64,000 bases of DNA, taken from positions 16,362,077 through 16,426,076 of the forward strand of contig OX335646.2 in the NCBI GenBank assembly GCA_946894095.1. Reading direction: 5' to 3'. The notes under the pieces were generated by a model. That model was not told where the DNA came from, did not search any database, and saw nothing but the letters and a program-made list of their open reading frames with translations. This document shows, in pieces, positions 39,805 to 49,600 of this stretch. The DNA comes from Incurvaria masculella (lineage: Eukaryota; Arthropoda; Insecta; Lepidoptera; Incurvariidae). The stretch's first letter is position 1, and every line of letters starts with the position of its first letter. The position numbers and the translations under genes were made by a program.

Positions 39805-42800
39805 CATGTCAGCAAGTCTTTGAGATGTTCTCCATTGTTTCCGAAGAATTAAGTCATTGTCATTGAAAGTGCCTTGGGTCGGGAGGCCAGATGATGATCC
39901 CAGAAGAAAGTGGTTAGGGGTTAGTGCTTCTGGGTCTCGAGGGTCTACGGATATGTGCGTGAGTGGTCTGGAGTTCACGGAAAATTCTGCTTCTGTTATC
40001 AGTGTTTGTAGAACTTCTTCTTTTGGTGCTTTTTCTTTCAGGGTTACTTTTAATGCAGTTTTTATAGATCGAACAAGTCTCTCCCACGCTCCGCCCATGT
40101 GATCAGAGTAGGGCGGGATGAATTTCCAATCTGCACCTTTGTTTAAAGCGAATTCTTTGATTTTTTCTTGACTGATCTCTTCATATGCTTTCTTTAGTTC
40201 ATTGTTAGCTCCATGAAAGTTAGTTCCGTTGTCTGATAAAATTACTGCTGGTGCCCCACGACGTGCCATAAATCTTCTCAGGGCCATGATTGCAGAGTCG
40301 GTATTGAGCGACGCTGCGAGCTCTATGTGGACGGCTCGCGTCGTTAGGCAGGTAATGAGAACTCCCCACCTTTTTTCATGGCGACGACCGATAGTTATTT
40401 CCATGGGGCCAAAATAATCTATTCCAGAATTTGTAAATGGTCGGTGGTGGTGTTCTAAGCGGACTGTAGGTAGGTCACCCATTGGTGGTGACTGTGCTTT
40501 TGCACGTTGAATGCGACAAGTTTGACATTTGCTTGTCACACTTCGTACTGTAGGCCTGAGGTTTAAGATCCAAAAACGTTGTCGTATCTCATTTATTACG
40601 GCTTCTCGGCTTGCATGATTGGCCTGTTCATGATAATATTGTATAATTAGCTTTGTATAGGCATCTTTTCCATCTAAAATGACCGGGGTTTTCATCTCAT
40701 TTTCTATTTTTGGTGAAGCTTGAATGCGTCCATGTAGTCTCATTAAACCTTGACTATCCAGTTGAGGGGTTAACTGAATTAGTCGGCTTTTACTATCGAG
40801 CTGTTTTCCGTCCCGAAGTTGAGTAATTTCGGCGGAAAAGCTTCTATATTGACTTCTTTTTATTAATAAAGTCTCTGCTTTCTTTAAAAGTTCTTGTCTC
40901 ATTTGTTTCGTCTTATCGTGACATTTTTCTATAAATAGTAGGACATAAGCTGTAGTCCGAACTAATTTTCTCCACGAGGAAAATCTATTTTCCTGAGGCA
41001 AAACACAATTTTCATCGATATGTGCAGTAATCTGAAAATCTGGTTTCATTTCTTCTGGGATGTTAGCAGCGACCTTTGTAGGTTGTTTCGGCCACTGATT
41101 TTCACTTTTTTTAAGGAAATTTGGACCGGAAAACCATTTTCCGGTTTGTTTCATGTCAATTTCACCTGTATTTCTTGTCACCAGATCGGCTGGGTTTTCT
41201 GTGGTAGGAATCCAATACCATTCGGAAATATTTGTCAATTCGTCGAGCTCTCCAAGGCGATGGGCGACAAACGGCTTGAAATTTCTTGGATCGGCATTTA
41301 TCCATGCTAATGCCGTGCGACTATCAGTCCAAAAAAATCGTTTTGACGGCTTACGATCGTGTTCTGTCTCCACTGTTCTCGCTAGTCTTGCTCCTAGAAG
41401 CGTGGCTTGTAATTCCAATCGTGGAATAGATATGGGTCGTAGTGGTGATACCCTGGCTTTACTCGCTGCCAGAATGACCCGGTAAGAGCCGTCTTCAAAT
41501 TTTATTCGCCAAAAGCATGCAGCACCATAAGCTTTCTCCGAGGCATCACAAAAGGTGTGAAGTTCAATGCATGAATTGACCTTTGATCCCAAGTACCAAC
41601 GTGGAATGTTACAGCTTGCCAGTAACGTCATATCGTTCAACAATTTTTTCCATTTTATGTAGTCATTATCAGTTACCGTTTCATCCCAGTTTATTTTTGA
41701 TCTCCAGATGTCTTGCAGAAGTATTCGTCCTCTGACAGTAATAGGTGAGGCTAGGCCGAGTGGGTCGAAAATTGACATTACGACCGAAAGTACCTGCCTT
41801 TTTGTGGGATGACAATTTCCTTTTACTATTTCTTTAGGTACTCGACTCATCGATAGATTGAATCCAAGACTATCTGTGGAAGGGTCCCACCGTAGGCCTA
41901 AAGTTTTCTCAATAGGGGCAGCATCATGAGTTAAGTTCACGTGACCTTTGCCCTTTAGGTCATCGGGAATGGCGTCCAAAACAATTTTTGAATTACTTGC
42001 CCATGTTCGAAGCTGAAAGCCGCCACGTCTATGTATTTCTATTAGCTGCTCAGATAATACTCGTGACTCTTGTTCCCCATTCATACTATGAACCAAATCG
42101 TCAACATAAAAACTGGTTCGCGTTACTTTGGCGGCTTCTGGGAATTCATTCTCATGTTTCGCTGCATTACTGTCTTTGGTATATATTGCCGAGCAAGGTG
42201 ACGATGTAGCTCCGAATATTAATGTTTTCATGCGATATTCTTTTATCTTGGCCTCTTTCGTATCGTCCCGCCATAAAAAACGCTGGGCGTCTCTGTCCTT
42301 TTCGCAAACTTGGACGCGGAGAAACATTTCCGCGATATCTGCCGTCATGGCTACTTCATTTTCTCGGAATCGCCATAAAATTCCCATCAATGAGTTAAGA
42401 AGGTCGGGGCCGCTGAGTAAAAAATCATTTAAACTTAGCTTTCCCGCTTTTGCGGCCGCGTCGAATACTAGACGTAATTTTTCCGGCTTGTTTGGGTTTA
42501 TCACGCCGAAATGAGGAAGATACCATGTTCGGCCAGGTGTAGGAGGGTCTTTGCATGGCTCAGCGTAACCTTTTTCAAAAAGTAAATTCATTTCTTTTTT
42601 ATATCGGTTTTCGAATTCGCCGTTCTTTTCCATTTTTGCTTCAATGTTGTGGAGCCGATTTTTTGCCATGTTATATGCATTAGGCATGGTGCTATTATTA
42701 TTACTCCACAATAAACCGGTTTCCCATCTTCCATTATTAAGTTGCTTTGTAGTAGCCTGTAAAACTTCGCGGGCTCTTTCATCGTTCGAGTTCTTTCTTT

Positions 42801-45372
42801 CTTTGTTTGATACTCCAAGGGCGTCAATATCAAAACTGCGTTTCACCAATTCCATCAATTGGATATTATTCACCTCGCAGGTAGAGTTCACAGGGGTCAA
42901 AGCAGGGACGAAGCCATGGAGAACCCATCCTAGTTCCGTTTTTGAAGCCATGGGTTCATTGCGACGTCCAATTAATACTTCACGGCTTACAATCAATTCC
43001 ACATTGTCTTGACCGATTAATATTTCCGGGCGCGCATTGCTGTAGCTCAATTGATCCTTTATTGTACTAAGATGTTCATAATCACGAATTTGGACATTGA
43101 GAGTTTGCGTACCCATTTTTAGCTCGTTGAGCGTTCTCGCTTTTATGTTAAATAATTTTTCGCAATTACTTCCTTTTATTTGTAAATTCACTCGTTTACT
43201 TGTTGAGTCAGCGACTATTTGACCGACTCCTCTCAAAATTAAGTCATCTTTTATTCCTTGTAGCCCAAGCCGAATTGCGAGGTCGTTTTCTATAAGAGTG
43301 ACCGTTGACCTTTCGTCCAAAAGGGCATAGGTATTAACGTCCCCGCAAGGACCAGTTAAAATTACTGGAACAATTTTTAACATTGCTCTTCCATTATCCG
43401 TGGGCCCGGCTTTAACACCTGAAACGCATTCCGCCGCGTCATTATTATTATTCGAAGCGGCCGCTGTTGGATTTTCGGATGCAAAAGTTGTTGTAGGACT
43501 CGGTGTGGGTGACAATGGCTTGCGTTTATAGTTCATATTGTGTAGAAATCTATTGTGCCAGCTATTACACCCATTGATACCGCATACTTGACGTCGGCTG
43601 CACTCAGTAATTCTGTGTTTGCCTTTCAGGCAACGAAAACATACCTTTTCTTCTTTAGCCCAGGCCCAACGCTCTTCAACTGTCATATTTTTGAACTTGT
43701 CACATGTAAAAATACTGTGATTGCCGTTACATAAGTTGCATTTATATGATCCGCTTTGTGTAGTAGCCGTATTCACGTGATGTTTGTTTGTAGGTCGATT
43801 TATCTGTATCGACGCTCCTCGAGGCTGACTGCGATTGGATGACGTCATTGCTAACTTAGGGGCCGGTCCGAACATTCTTATGTTTTCCACTTCAATATTG
43901 AGAAAACTAGAGAGCAGCTTACTTTTTGATTCCATTCCATGATCATTCAGTCGGGCCCAGCTGACCCAGTGTGGATGTAAAGTGACTGGCATTTTGTCCA
44001 ATATTTCTTGATACACATCAGCTCGTATAGTATGGTTATATTTAGTCAATCTTTCCAATGTTGTTACGGCATTAAAAACAATCATCGCGAATTTCGGGAG
44101 CTCGTCTCTATATTCCAGTGGTAGTTTAGGTAAAGCGATGATTTTATCAACTTGATCTTTAACAATGAGCGATGGATGGGCGAAGTTACGTTCGAGCGCT
44201 TCAACAATTTCGTCTGGGTTATCTGACACAGACATCAAGGTAGCTACAGATAGCTTGGCTTCCCCTTTTAAGCAAACACGTAAACGGGCGAGGTTTTCGT
44301 CGGGACTGAAACGTCGCATCTTTTTAGATTCTTCAAAGGCTTTCTTAAAGGGCAACCACTCGTTAATATTTCCTGAAAACACGGGTAATTCTTTGCAAAC
44401 AGCTCTGTAGTCCAATCTTTCTTGCTTATTGACGTCAATTCGTGATGTTCCATGTATCAAATGTTCTATTAATTCCGCGATCTGTGGGCCGGTAGAGCGG
44501 TTGCGCGGGGATCGGGGCCGCGGAGCGCGGCGGGGCGAGCGGGGTAAGCGGCGCGGAGACATCGGCGGAGAAGGGTAGCGCGGCGTGCGGTCTATATGGT
44601 GCGGCGAGGGGGGCGCGCGGTCTGGAGAGCCAGGTACACGTGTGGTACGTTGCGGTGAAACAGTTCTATTAAATGGCGGCGGACCTTGCGACACACAATT
44701 TTTGTTCATTGCTATCTCTGCCGGTCTTGGATTATTATGGAGCCACTCATTAATGTTTTGATGACTCATTGTTGTTCTCTGTTGAGATCTAAATTGAATC
44801 CGATTAAATTCCTCCTCTTCCTCTGCATCGATGCGCGATAATTCTTCGAGCCTTTGTAGTTCTATAAGTTTTAATTGACGCTCTTCCATTACCTTTTTTA
44901 AAGCGTCCTCCTGCTGGAGCGCTCGAAGATTTGCTTGGTCGCGCCGATGAGAAGATTTCTTTGAAATAGCCGTCATTTGCGTCATAGTCTCGTCATTTGT
45001 GTCCCCGGACGGCATTTCCTTTAAAGGGGCCTGTAGTGAAGGCGAATACTCGTATACTGTAGATGCCATCCCGCCTCCGGCGGCAGTACTAGGTGTAGGC
45101 GTGGACATGCCCCCGGCCTGCACGTCAAACCCGGAATCGACAGGTGTAGGTACATGCTGACTTACTGTTTCGGTAGTGTTGGCTTTATGAAGCGGCGTGT
45201 GCCCTTCCCTTGCGGCGGGGATGGCGGCGGCGGAGACGGCGGCGGCAGCGGCGGCGGCGGCGGCGGCGGAGGCAGCAACGTTGGAAGCGCGCTCGGGCGC
45301 ATCGGGCTTAGCGTCCGCGCCAAGCGCCTTTGTTTCTCGCTGCGTTTGTAGTCGAGTTTTAGGTTTATCCAT
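39730..45372 (-). CDS. BEL/Pao gag-pol polyprotein, C-terminally frameshifted
   Basis: The frame stays open up to 45561 inside the 5' LTR. I start it at ATG 45372 (MDKPKTRLQTQ), the first ATG downstream of the primer site, giving about 1880 residues. Domains by residue: an Ala-rich and Pro/Arg-rich N-terminus; a gag-like DUF1759-type domain at about 320-470; CCHC knuckles CNLCNGNHSIFTC (near 544) and CFRCLKGKHRITEC (near 577); an aspartic protease with active-site Asp at 686 in ALLDERSTVTL; RT with YVDD at 1089-1092; RNase H with Asp 1276 and Asp 1350; integrase with an HHCC-type zinc site (NHAS to CQTC) and catalytic Asp 1652, Asp 1714 and Glu 1764. The last 25 or so residues before the stop are off frame. 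The protease motif normally has Gly where this copy has Arg 688. Confidence 0.93.
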   Translation of the reverse strand: MDKPKTRLQTQRETKALGADAKPDAPERASNVAASAAAAAAAAAAVSAAAIPAAREGHTPLHKANTTETVSQHVPTPVDSGFDVQAGGMSTPTPSTAAGGGMASTVYEYSPSLQAPLKEMPSGDTNDETMTQMTAISKKSSHRRDQANLRALQQEDALKKVMEERQLKLIELQRLEELSRIDAEEEEEFNRIQFRSQQRTTMSHQNINEWLHNNPRPAEIAMNKNCVSQGPPPFNRTVSPQRTTRVPGSPDRAPPSPHHIDRTPRYPSPPMSPRRLPRSPRRAPRPRSPRNRSTGPQIAELIEHLIHGTSRIDVNKQERLDYRAVCKELPVFSGNINEWLPFKKAFEESKKMRRFSPDENLARLRVCLKGEAKLSVATLMSVSDNPDEIVEALERNFAHPSLIVKDQVDKIIALPKLPLEYRDELPKFAMIVFNAVTTLERLTKYNHTIRADVYQEILDKMPVTLHPHWVSWARLNDHGMESKSKLLSSFLNIEVENIRMFGPAPKLAMTSSNRSQPRGASIQINRPTNKHHVNTATTQSGSYKCNLCNGNHSIFTCDKFKNMTVEERWAWAKEEKVCFRCLKGKHRITECSRRQVCGINGCNSWHNRFLHNMNYKRKPLSPTPSPTTTFASENPTAAASNNNNDAAECVSGVKAGPTDNGRAMLKIVPVILTGPCGDVNTYALLDERSTVTLIENDLAIRLGLQGIKDDLILRGVGQIVADSTSKRVNLQIKGSNCEKLFNIKARTLNELKMGTQTLNVQIRDYEHLSTIKDQLSYSNARPEILIGQDNVELIVSREVLIGRRNEPMASKTELGWVLHGFVPALTPVNSTCEVNNIQLMELVKRSFDIDALGVSNKERKNSNDERAREVLQATTKQLNNGRWETGLLWSNNNSTMPNAYNMAKNRLHNIEAKMEKNGEFENRYKKEMNLLFEKGYAEPCKDPPTPGRTWYLPHFGVINPNKPEKLRLVFDAAAKAGKLSLNDFLLSGPDLLNSLMGILWRFRENEVAMTADIAEMFLRVQVCEKDRDAQRFLWRDDTKEAKIKEYRMKTLIFGATSSPCSAIYTKDSNAAKHENEFPEAAKVTRTSFYVDDLVHSMNGEQESRVLSEQLIEIHRRGGFQLRTWASNSKIVLDAIPDDLKGKGHVNLTHDAAPIEKTLGLRWDPSTDSLGFNLSMSRVPKEIVKGNCHPTKRQVLSVVMSIFDPLGLASPITVRGRILLQDIWRSKINWDETVTDNDYIKWKKLLNDMTLLASCNIPRWYLGSKVNSCIELHTFCDASEKAYGAACFWRIKFEDGSYRVILAASKARVSPLRPISIPRLELQATLLGARLARTVETEHDRKPSKRFFWTDSRTALAWINADPRNFKPFVAHRLGELDELTNISEWYWIPTTENPADLVTRNTGEIDMKQTGKWFSGPNFLKKSENQWPKQPTKVAANIPEEMKPDFQITAHIDENCVLPQENRFSSWRKLVRTTAYVLLFIEKCHDKTKQMRQELLKKAETLLIKRSQYRSFSAEITQLRDGKQLDSKSRLIQLTPQLDSQGLMRLHGRIQASPKIENEMKTPVILDGKDAYTKLIIQYYHEQANHASREAVINEIRQRFWILNLRPTVRSVTSKCQTCRIQRAKAQSPPMGDLPTVRLEHHHRPFTNSGIDYFGPMEITIGRRHEKRWGVLITCLTTRAVHIELAASLNTDSAIMALRRFMARRGAPAVILSDNGTNFHGANNELKKAYEEISQEKIKEFALNKGADWKFIPPYSDHMGGAWERLVRSIKTALKVTLKEKAPKEEVLQTLITEAEFSVNSRPLTHISVDPRDPEALTPNHFLLGSSSGLPTQGTFNDNDLILRKQWRTSQRLADMFGNGGFENIYLHFNYVVREVVIQN

Positions 45373-45408
45373 CTTGAATGTGGGACGCTGCGATTTATAG
45401 GGCCATAC

Positions 45409-45426
45409 GTGCGGCTCAAAGGACCA
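45409..45426 (-). other. Primer-binding site of the BEL/Pao element
   Basis: On the minus strand, TGGTCCTTTGAGCCGC begins three bases after the 5' LTR ends. The TGG would pair with a tRNA CCA end. I cannot assign the tRNA. Confidence 0.65.
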
Positions 45427-45429
45427 TAC

Positions 45430-47327
45430 TGTTGAGGACCGCCAGGCTGCGAAGGTCCCGAAGCCCAGTCTCTCCTCGTTCCAACAGGAATCTCTACCCA
45501 AGTGGTCTCCCTTTAGATCGGGATGAAGACCACCCCCCTGTACCCTAGTACAGGGACACACATCTACCCATAATTCTCGAGGGTCGCATACTGCACGGAG
45601 AACAATGACGAATATCCCGTCGAGAACTACAGGCAGATAAAATAGAAAAGTCTTGAGTGTGTGGGTACCTGCGTGCTCCGCTTGAAGTCTCAGCCACTAT
45701 ATATCGTTGATTCGGCGTCTCACTGACTTTAACGTTTGGAAATAACTCAAAGGAAACACTGACTCTACTATAAAAAATACTTTATTTTTCTATTAATTTA
45801 AACTATAAGGAACTATTAGGACAGAGATACAGTGTTACAGCAAAATTTCGCAGCGAAGTGCCGTCCTCAGGGCGGTCGCCCTTATTTATACAATCGGTAA
45901 CGCCTAGCACACGGACAGTGGCGATCTTATTTTGTGTGAGTGATGGATGCACACATCTACATTTAGGAGCAGATCTTTTTATATGAAATTTACAATTTTC
46001 TTAATAACTTTTACACTAATAGGTCGATTACAAAAAATGATATTTTACATCAAATATACAGTAATAATATATCTTAGGACAAAATTTGTCGTTTGTGACT
46101 TATTTAAATAAAAAGATATCTTCACTGAAGGCGTTTGCAACAAAACATTAAATATCTTTTTCCCTGTTAAATCTAAAATTATAAATTATATCTCAAATTA
46201 TGCGCTAAGATTTGGATCATCCATCAATATATTATTTACTCGAAATGATTATAAAATAAGGGGCTTGAGGCCTCCTTTAGGTATTAAGTTACATAGGTGC
46301 TCAGATAAATGTACTAAGAATTAGACATATGTGTAAACATATAATTAGATATCCTGGGGTCATTAATAACATAAAATACATTATTAATTATAAAGTTTTG
46401 GCACACAAAACTGATATCTAAAATCTAACGAACCTATTTTGCACTCTAATTCAAAATTCTTAATTAAAATGAATCTTAACACTATACTATATTAAAGCTT
46501 ATACAAAAATCTATAAAATAACATATTTTCATGAAACATTACAAGCATACTTTTTCCATAAATCAACTTATTTTAATGATAACTAAAAACCTGTATAAAT
46601 CTCAAACCTGACACTATTTTACATTTCTAAGTAGGGCAAAATGAAGGCTTTTCTTATCTAAATACAATATCCAAATATCATTGTTCTACGTTTATTAATT
46701 GAGAAGTTATTTCAATATTTAAAATGCTTCATACAAAATAGTACCTAAAATGTGCTTAGAATTCCTGGTATTTCGGGTCCTGCTACCTGTGGAAATTTCC
46801 ATTATAATATATTGTAACTCTTCTAAATTTTATACCTCCTTGTTTCGCATTTAACGGACAAATTATGTTAAAGCTATTGAACGCTAGATGGCATTAAAAG
46901 GTTATCGAGGTGTCTTTCTCGCACTCGAATAGTTACAATCTTGCGTCTCTGTCACCAAAATGTTTGCATATGTGCGAGGTGGAGGGGCACTCCCCCCGCT
47001 ACCCTCTCTCCTCTCCTCTATCCATCTTGTCTATGTATGTGTACACTTTTGGTTAAACTACTTGCCGCTGCGGCGCTGGCGCATTATGTACTTTGAGTTG
47101 AATGGATAGATCTTTCGGAGGGGTTGGCCACGCCCATAAAAAATATGGCGCAGTTTTCAGGCGCGAAATTTAAATGAGTACATTTTTAGAAGAGTTACTA
47201 AATTGACTTTAATTAGTCTATATAAAATAATGTTACACCCTATAGTCTATGTAAATAAATCTAGGTATCTATTATTATAAAGGTTAAATATCTAATAATC
47301 TTATGACTACTGGCTGCGTCGTCGACA
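45430..47327 (-). repeat. BEL/Pao 5' LTR
   Basis: 1898 bp, same termini and sequence as 37500-39397. It should hold the element's promoter and polyadenylation signals; I did not locate them with confidence. Confidence 0.95.
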
Positions 47328-47397
47328 GACACCGTGCAGGTTTAATTTTATTTTAAAAGGGCGGGTACGTTAAAACGGCAATGTCATATGTAAACCT

Positions 47398-47679
47398 CAT
47401 TTTTATGTTATGTTTCGACTTGGATAGCTAATACCACACACCGTCATGATATTAGCCCAACACACCGCATTACGGAAGGAATTAGGTGCCATGCGCACTT
47501 TATGAGCACGGCTGCATTGAACTGGGTGGAAAACACGGACAATATTTCATTGCCGCTTCGACCATCGCTTCATCACATGCGATGGTACCAACCCGGGCGG
47601 ACTTAACCCTACCACCTAGTAGAGGAACGCTACCTACAGTTTTACATGGACTTCAAACCATGGAACAGCATTCGTAACG
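47398..47679 (-). mobile_element. SINE copy, head missing, in inverted pair
   Basis: Minus strand: body with GGTACCATCGCATGTGATGA and GAAGCGGCAATGAAATATTG, tail near 47405. It stands head to head with the copy at 47681. Confidence 0.82.
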
Positions 47680-47680
47680 C

Positions 47681-48070
47681 GGCTCGTAGTCTAGTGGCGC
47701 GGGGACTGGCCTAGCGTACCAGAGGTCTTGGCTCAATTCCGACATGCACCACTGTCTTTCTCTTTCCGAGTTCGATAAGTGCATTTTGTCACGAATGCGA
47801 GCTGCTCCATGGTTAGGAATCCATGTAAAACTAGGTCCCCTTCCCCTACTAGGTGGTAGGGTTTAAGCTCGCCCGGGCTGGTACCATCGCATTGGATGAA
47901 AAGATGGTCGAAGCGGCAATGAAAACCTATCCGGGTTTTCCATCCAGTTCAATGTAGCCGTGCTCATAAAGGGAAGGTGCTGGCATGGCACCTAATTCCT
48001 TCGGGAATGTGGTGTACTGGACTAATAGCATAACGGTATTAGCGATCCATGTCAGGTCGCATAAAAAAAA
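47681..48070 (+). mobile_element. SINE copy, near full length, type-1 head
   Basis: The head GGCTCGTAGTCTAGTGGCGC starts at 47681 (A-box-like TAGTCTAGTGG, B-box-like GGCTCAATTCC), then CATTTTGTCACGAATGCGAG, GGTACCATCGCATTGGATGA and TCAATGTAGCCGTGCTCATA, ending CATGTCAGGTCGCATAAAAA. It is about 390 bp. Confidence 0.88.
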
Positions 48071-48072
48071 CC

Positions 48073-48178
48073 ATCACAGAAAGAAAAAGGAAATGGTGCA
48101 TGAACGGGCAGGGATTTGAGCCCAGACCTCTGCGATGGGCGGAAAGTCCACCCACCCGCCCCTGAGCTACGAGTTGAC
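48073..48178 (-). mobile_element. SINE 5' head fragment
   Basis: Minus strand: CTCGTAGCTCAGGGGCGGGT, then a B-box-like GGCTCAAATCC and TGCACCATTTCC. Only the head region remains. Confidence 0.75.
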
Positions 48179-48796
48179 ATGGCAGAAGCCATAGATAAAA
48201 AGGAAGGAGATATGCCATCTAGCGCTTCTACTATGAGACCCGCTGTCTTCAATTTTGCTATAGGTAGAAACATAGATAAAAAGAAAGGAGATGTGACTAC
48301 TATAAGATCCGTGGCCTCCAATTTTCAAAAACTATCAACCCAACTTAAACGTGCATGCCACATGCAATCATAGTCGTAGACGTATTGGAAAGTTTGTTTG
48401 GGTGGGTACTGACTTGACGAACGCATTTGTAGAGCACATCCGCGCGCGGTGGCGATGTTTCGACTGTGTGGCGTACGACGGACCGCCAGATCACTTATTC
48501 TGTGGCCGGATTCCCATGCAATTAAATGGCCTCTTTGTCCATACGGTTAAGTCGCGTTATCGACCGCACACCATATCTCCTTTCTTTTCTCTTCAGTGGC
48601 TGAACCTTTACGAATTGCTGTCTGAGATGTAATCCTCCGTCGTTTGTTGCAGAATTGATCGCACTCGGGCACCGACCGCGACTCCACACGTCTAGTTCGT
48701 GGTGAGTTACCTACATAGTTTCTGTTGGTAGTGAAGATACGGGCACAAATCTGCGCTCACCGATTGTCCGATCCAAGTTCCATTAACGTGCGGCCC

Positions 48797-49035
48797 TGTT
48801 TTTTTTTGTGTGACTGGACATGGATTGCTAATGAACACACCTACTCTCATGATGTTAGCCCAACACACCTCATGGGAACTAGATCCAGTGCCTGGACCTT
48901 TTATTGCATAGCTACAGTAAACTGGATGGAAGACATTGACAATTTTCATTTCCCTGTTGACCATCGTTAATTCAATGCGATGGGCGGGATTAAACCTACC
49001 ATCTATTTCGTAAAGAAGGGGACCTATGGTTTAGC
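48797..49035 (-). mobile_element. SINE copy, 5'-truncated
   Basis: Minus strand: body from the CTACTTCTTTACGAAATAGA region through CATCGCATTGAATTAACGAT to the tail TCCAGTCACACAAAAAAAA near 48800. Diverged. Confidence 0.7.
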
Positions 49036-49517
49036 GTTGAATGCTTAGTCGGCTCTTACGACATGCAAGGTAATAACAATAGTGGGCCCAATAGTATTAT
49101 TTTCACTTGCCGGAACCAACACAGCAGTTCTACTACCGTCGTTTGCTTCCAAAAGATTACCTCCAAGTCACTGCCGGATTCTTTCGAGACAGCAACGAGT
49201 GTGAATGGTCACGCTAGAAAATGAAGTGGCGAATTTACGTATTTACTTAATTGCATTTACAGAATAGAAACGTGCCATGTGGACATTACCGGGGGCCATC
49301 GCTAAATGAAAATATTGTGCATATAATCGTACGGGAATCCGGCCGCGCGTCATGTGCCACACAGTCCGAACCGCTTTTGCGCTTGTATTTGCGTATGGGC
49401 ATCAACGTTCAGTTGGGTTGGTAGCTTTAGGGCTGATTTTTCAGTAGTCTGATAAACAGCCAGATAACCATTCGACGAATTTATTTACGCTTCTGCTTAT
49501 TCACCCGATATAGTAAG

Positions 49518-49600
49518 TCAAATCAAATCAAATCAAAATCAAAATTGTTTATTCTGTGATTTAAAGTACATTACAGTTAGGTCCCCCCCAGTTCATATTT
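49518..49600 (-). mobile_element. Probable LINE 3' tail
   Basis: Three CAAATCAAATCAAA-type repeats followed by ATTGTTTATTCTGTGATTT. This resembles reversed LINE 3' ends with short tandem tails in Lepidoptera. No coding part. Confidence 0.4.

Larger units (their letters stand above)
37495..47332 (-). mobile_element. Full-length BEL/Pao LTR retrotransposon
   Basis: The element occupies 37500-47327 and is flanked by the 5-bp duplication GACAC (37495-37499 and 47328-47332), in the 4-6 bp range known for BEL/Pao. LTRs of 1898 bp start TG and end CA. Order on the minus strand: 5' LTR, primer-binding site, one gag-pol frame, polypurine tract, 3' LTR. There is no envelope frame. The two LTRs look identical line by line, so insertion was very recent. 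The coding region has two possible defects (near 39802 and at 43309-43317). This is an insect genomic element with no link to other genes in the window. Confidence 0.96.

Noticed and set aside
45154..45419. Gly- and Pro-rich small frames
   Set aside because: They are other-frame readings of the polyprotein's Ala-repeat region.
45373..45561. Upstream extension of the BEL/Pao polyprotein with Met at 45561
   Set aside because: It begins inside the 5' LTR and reads through the primer-binding site. The first ATG after these is at 45372, with ordinary polyprotein sequence following.
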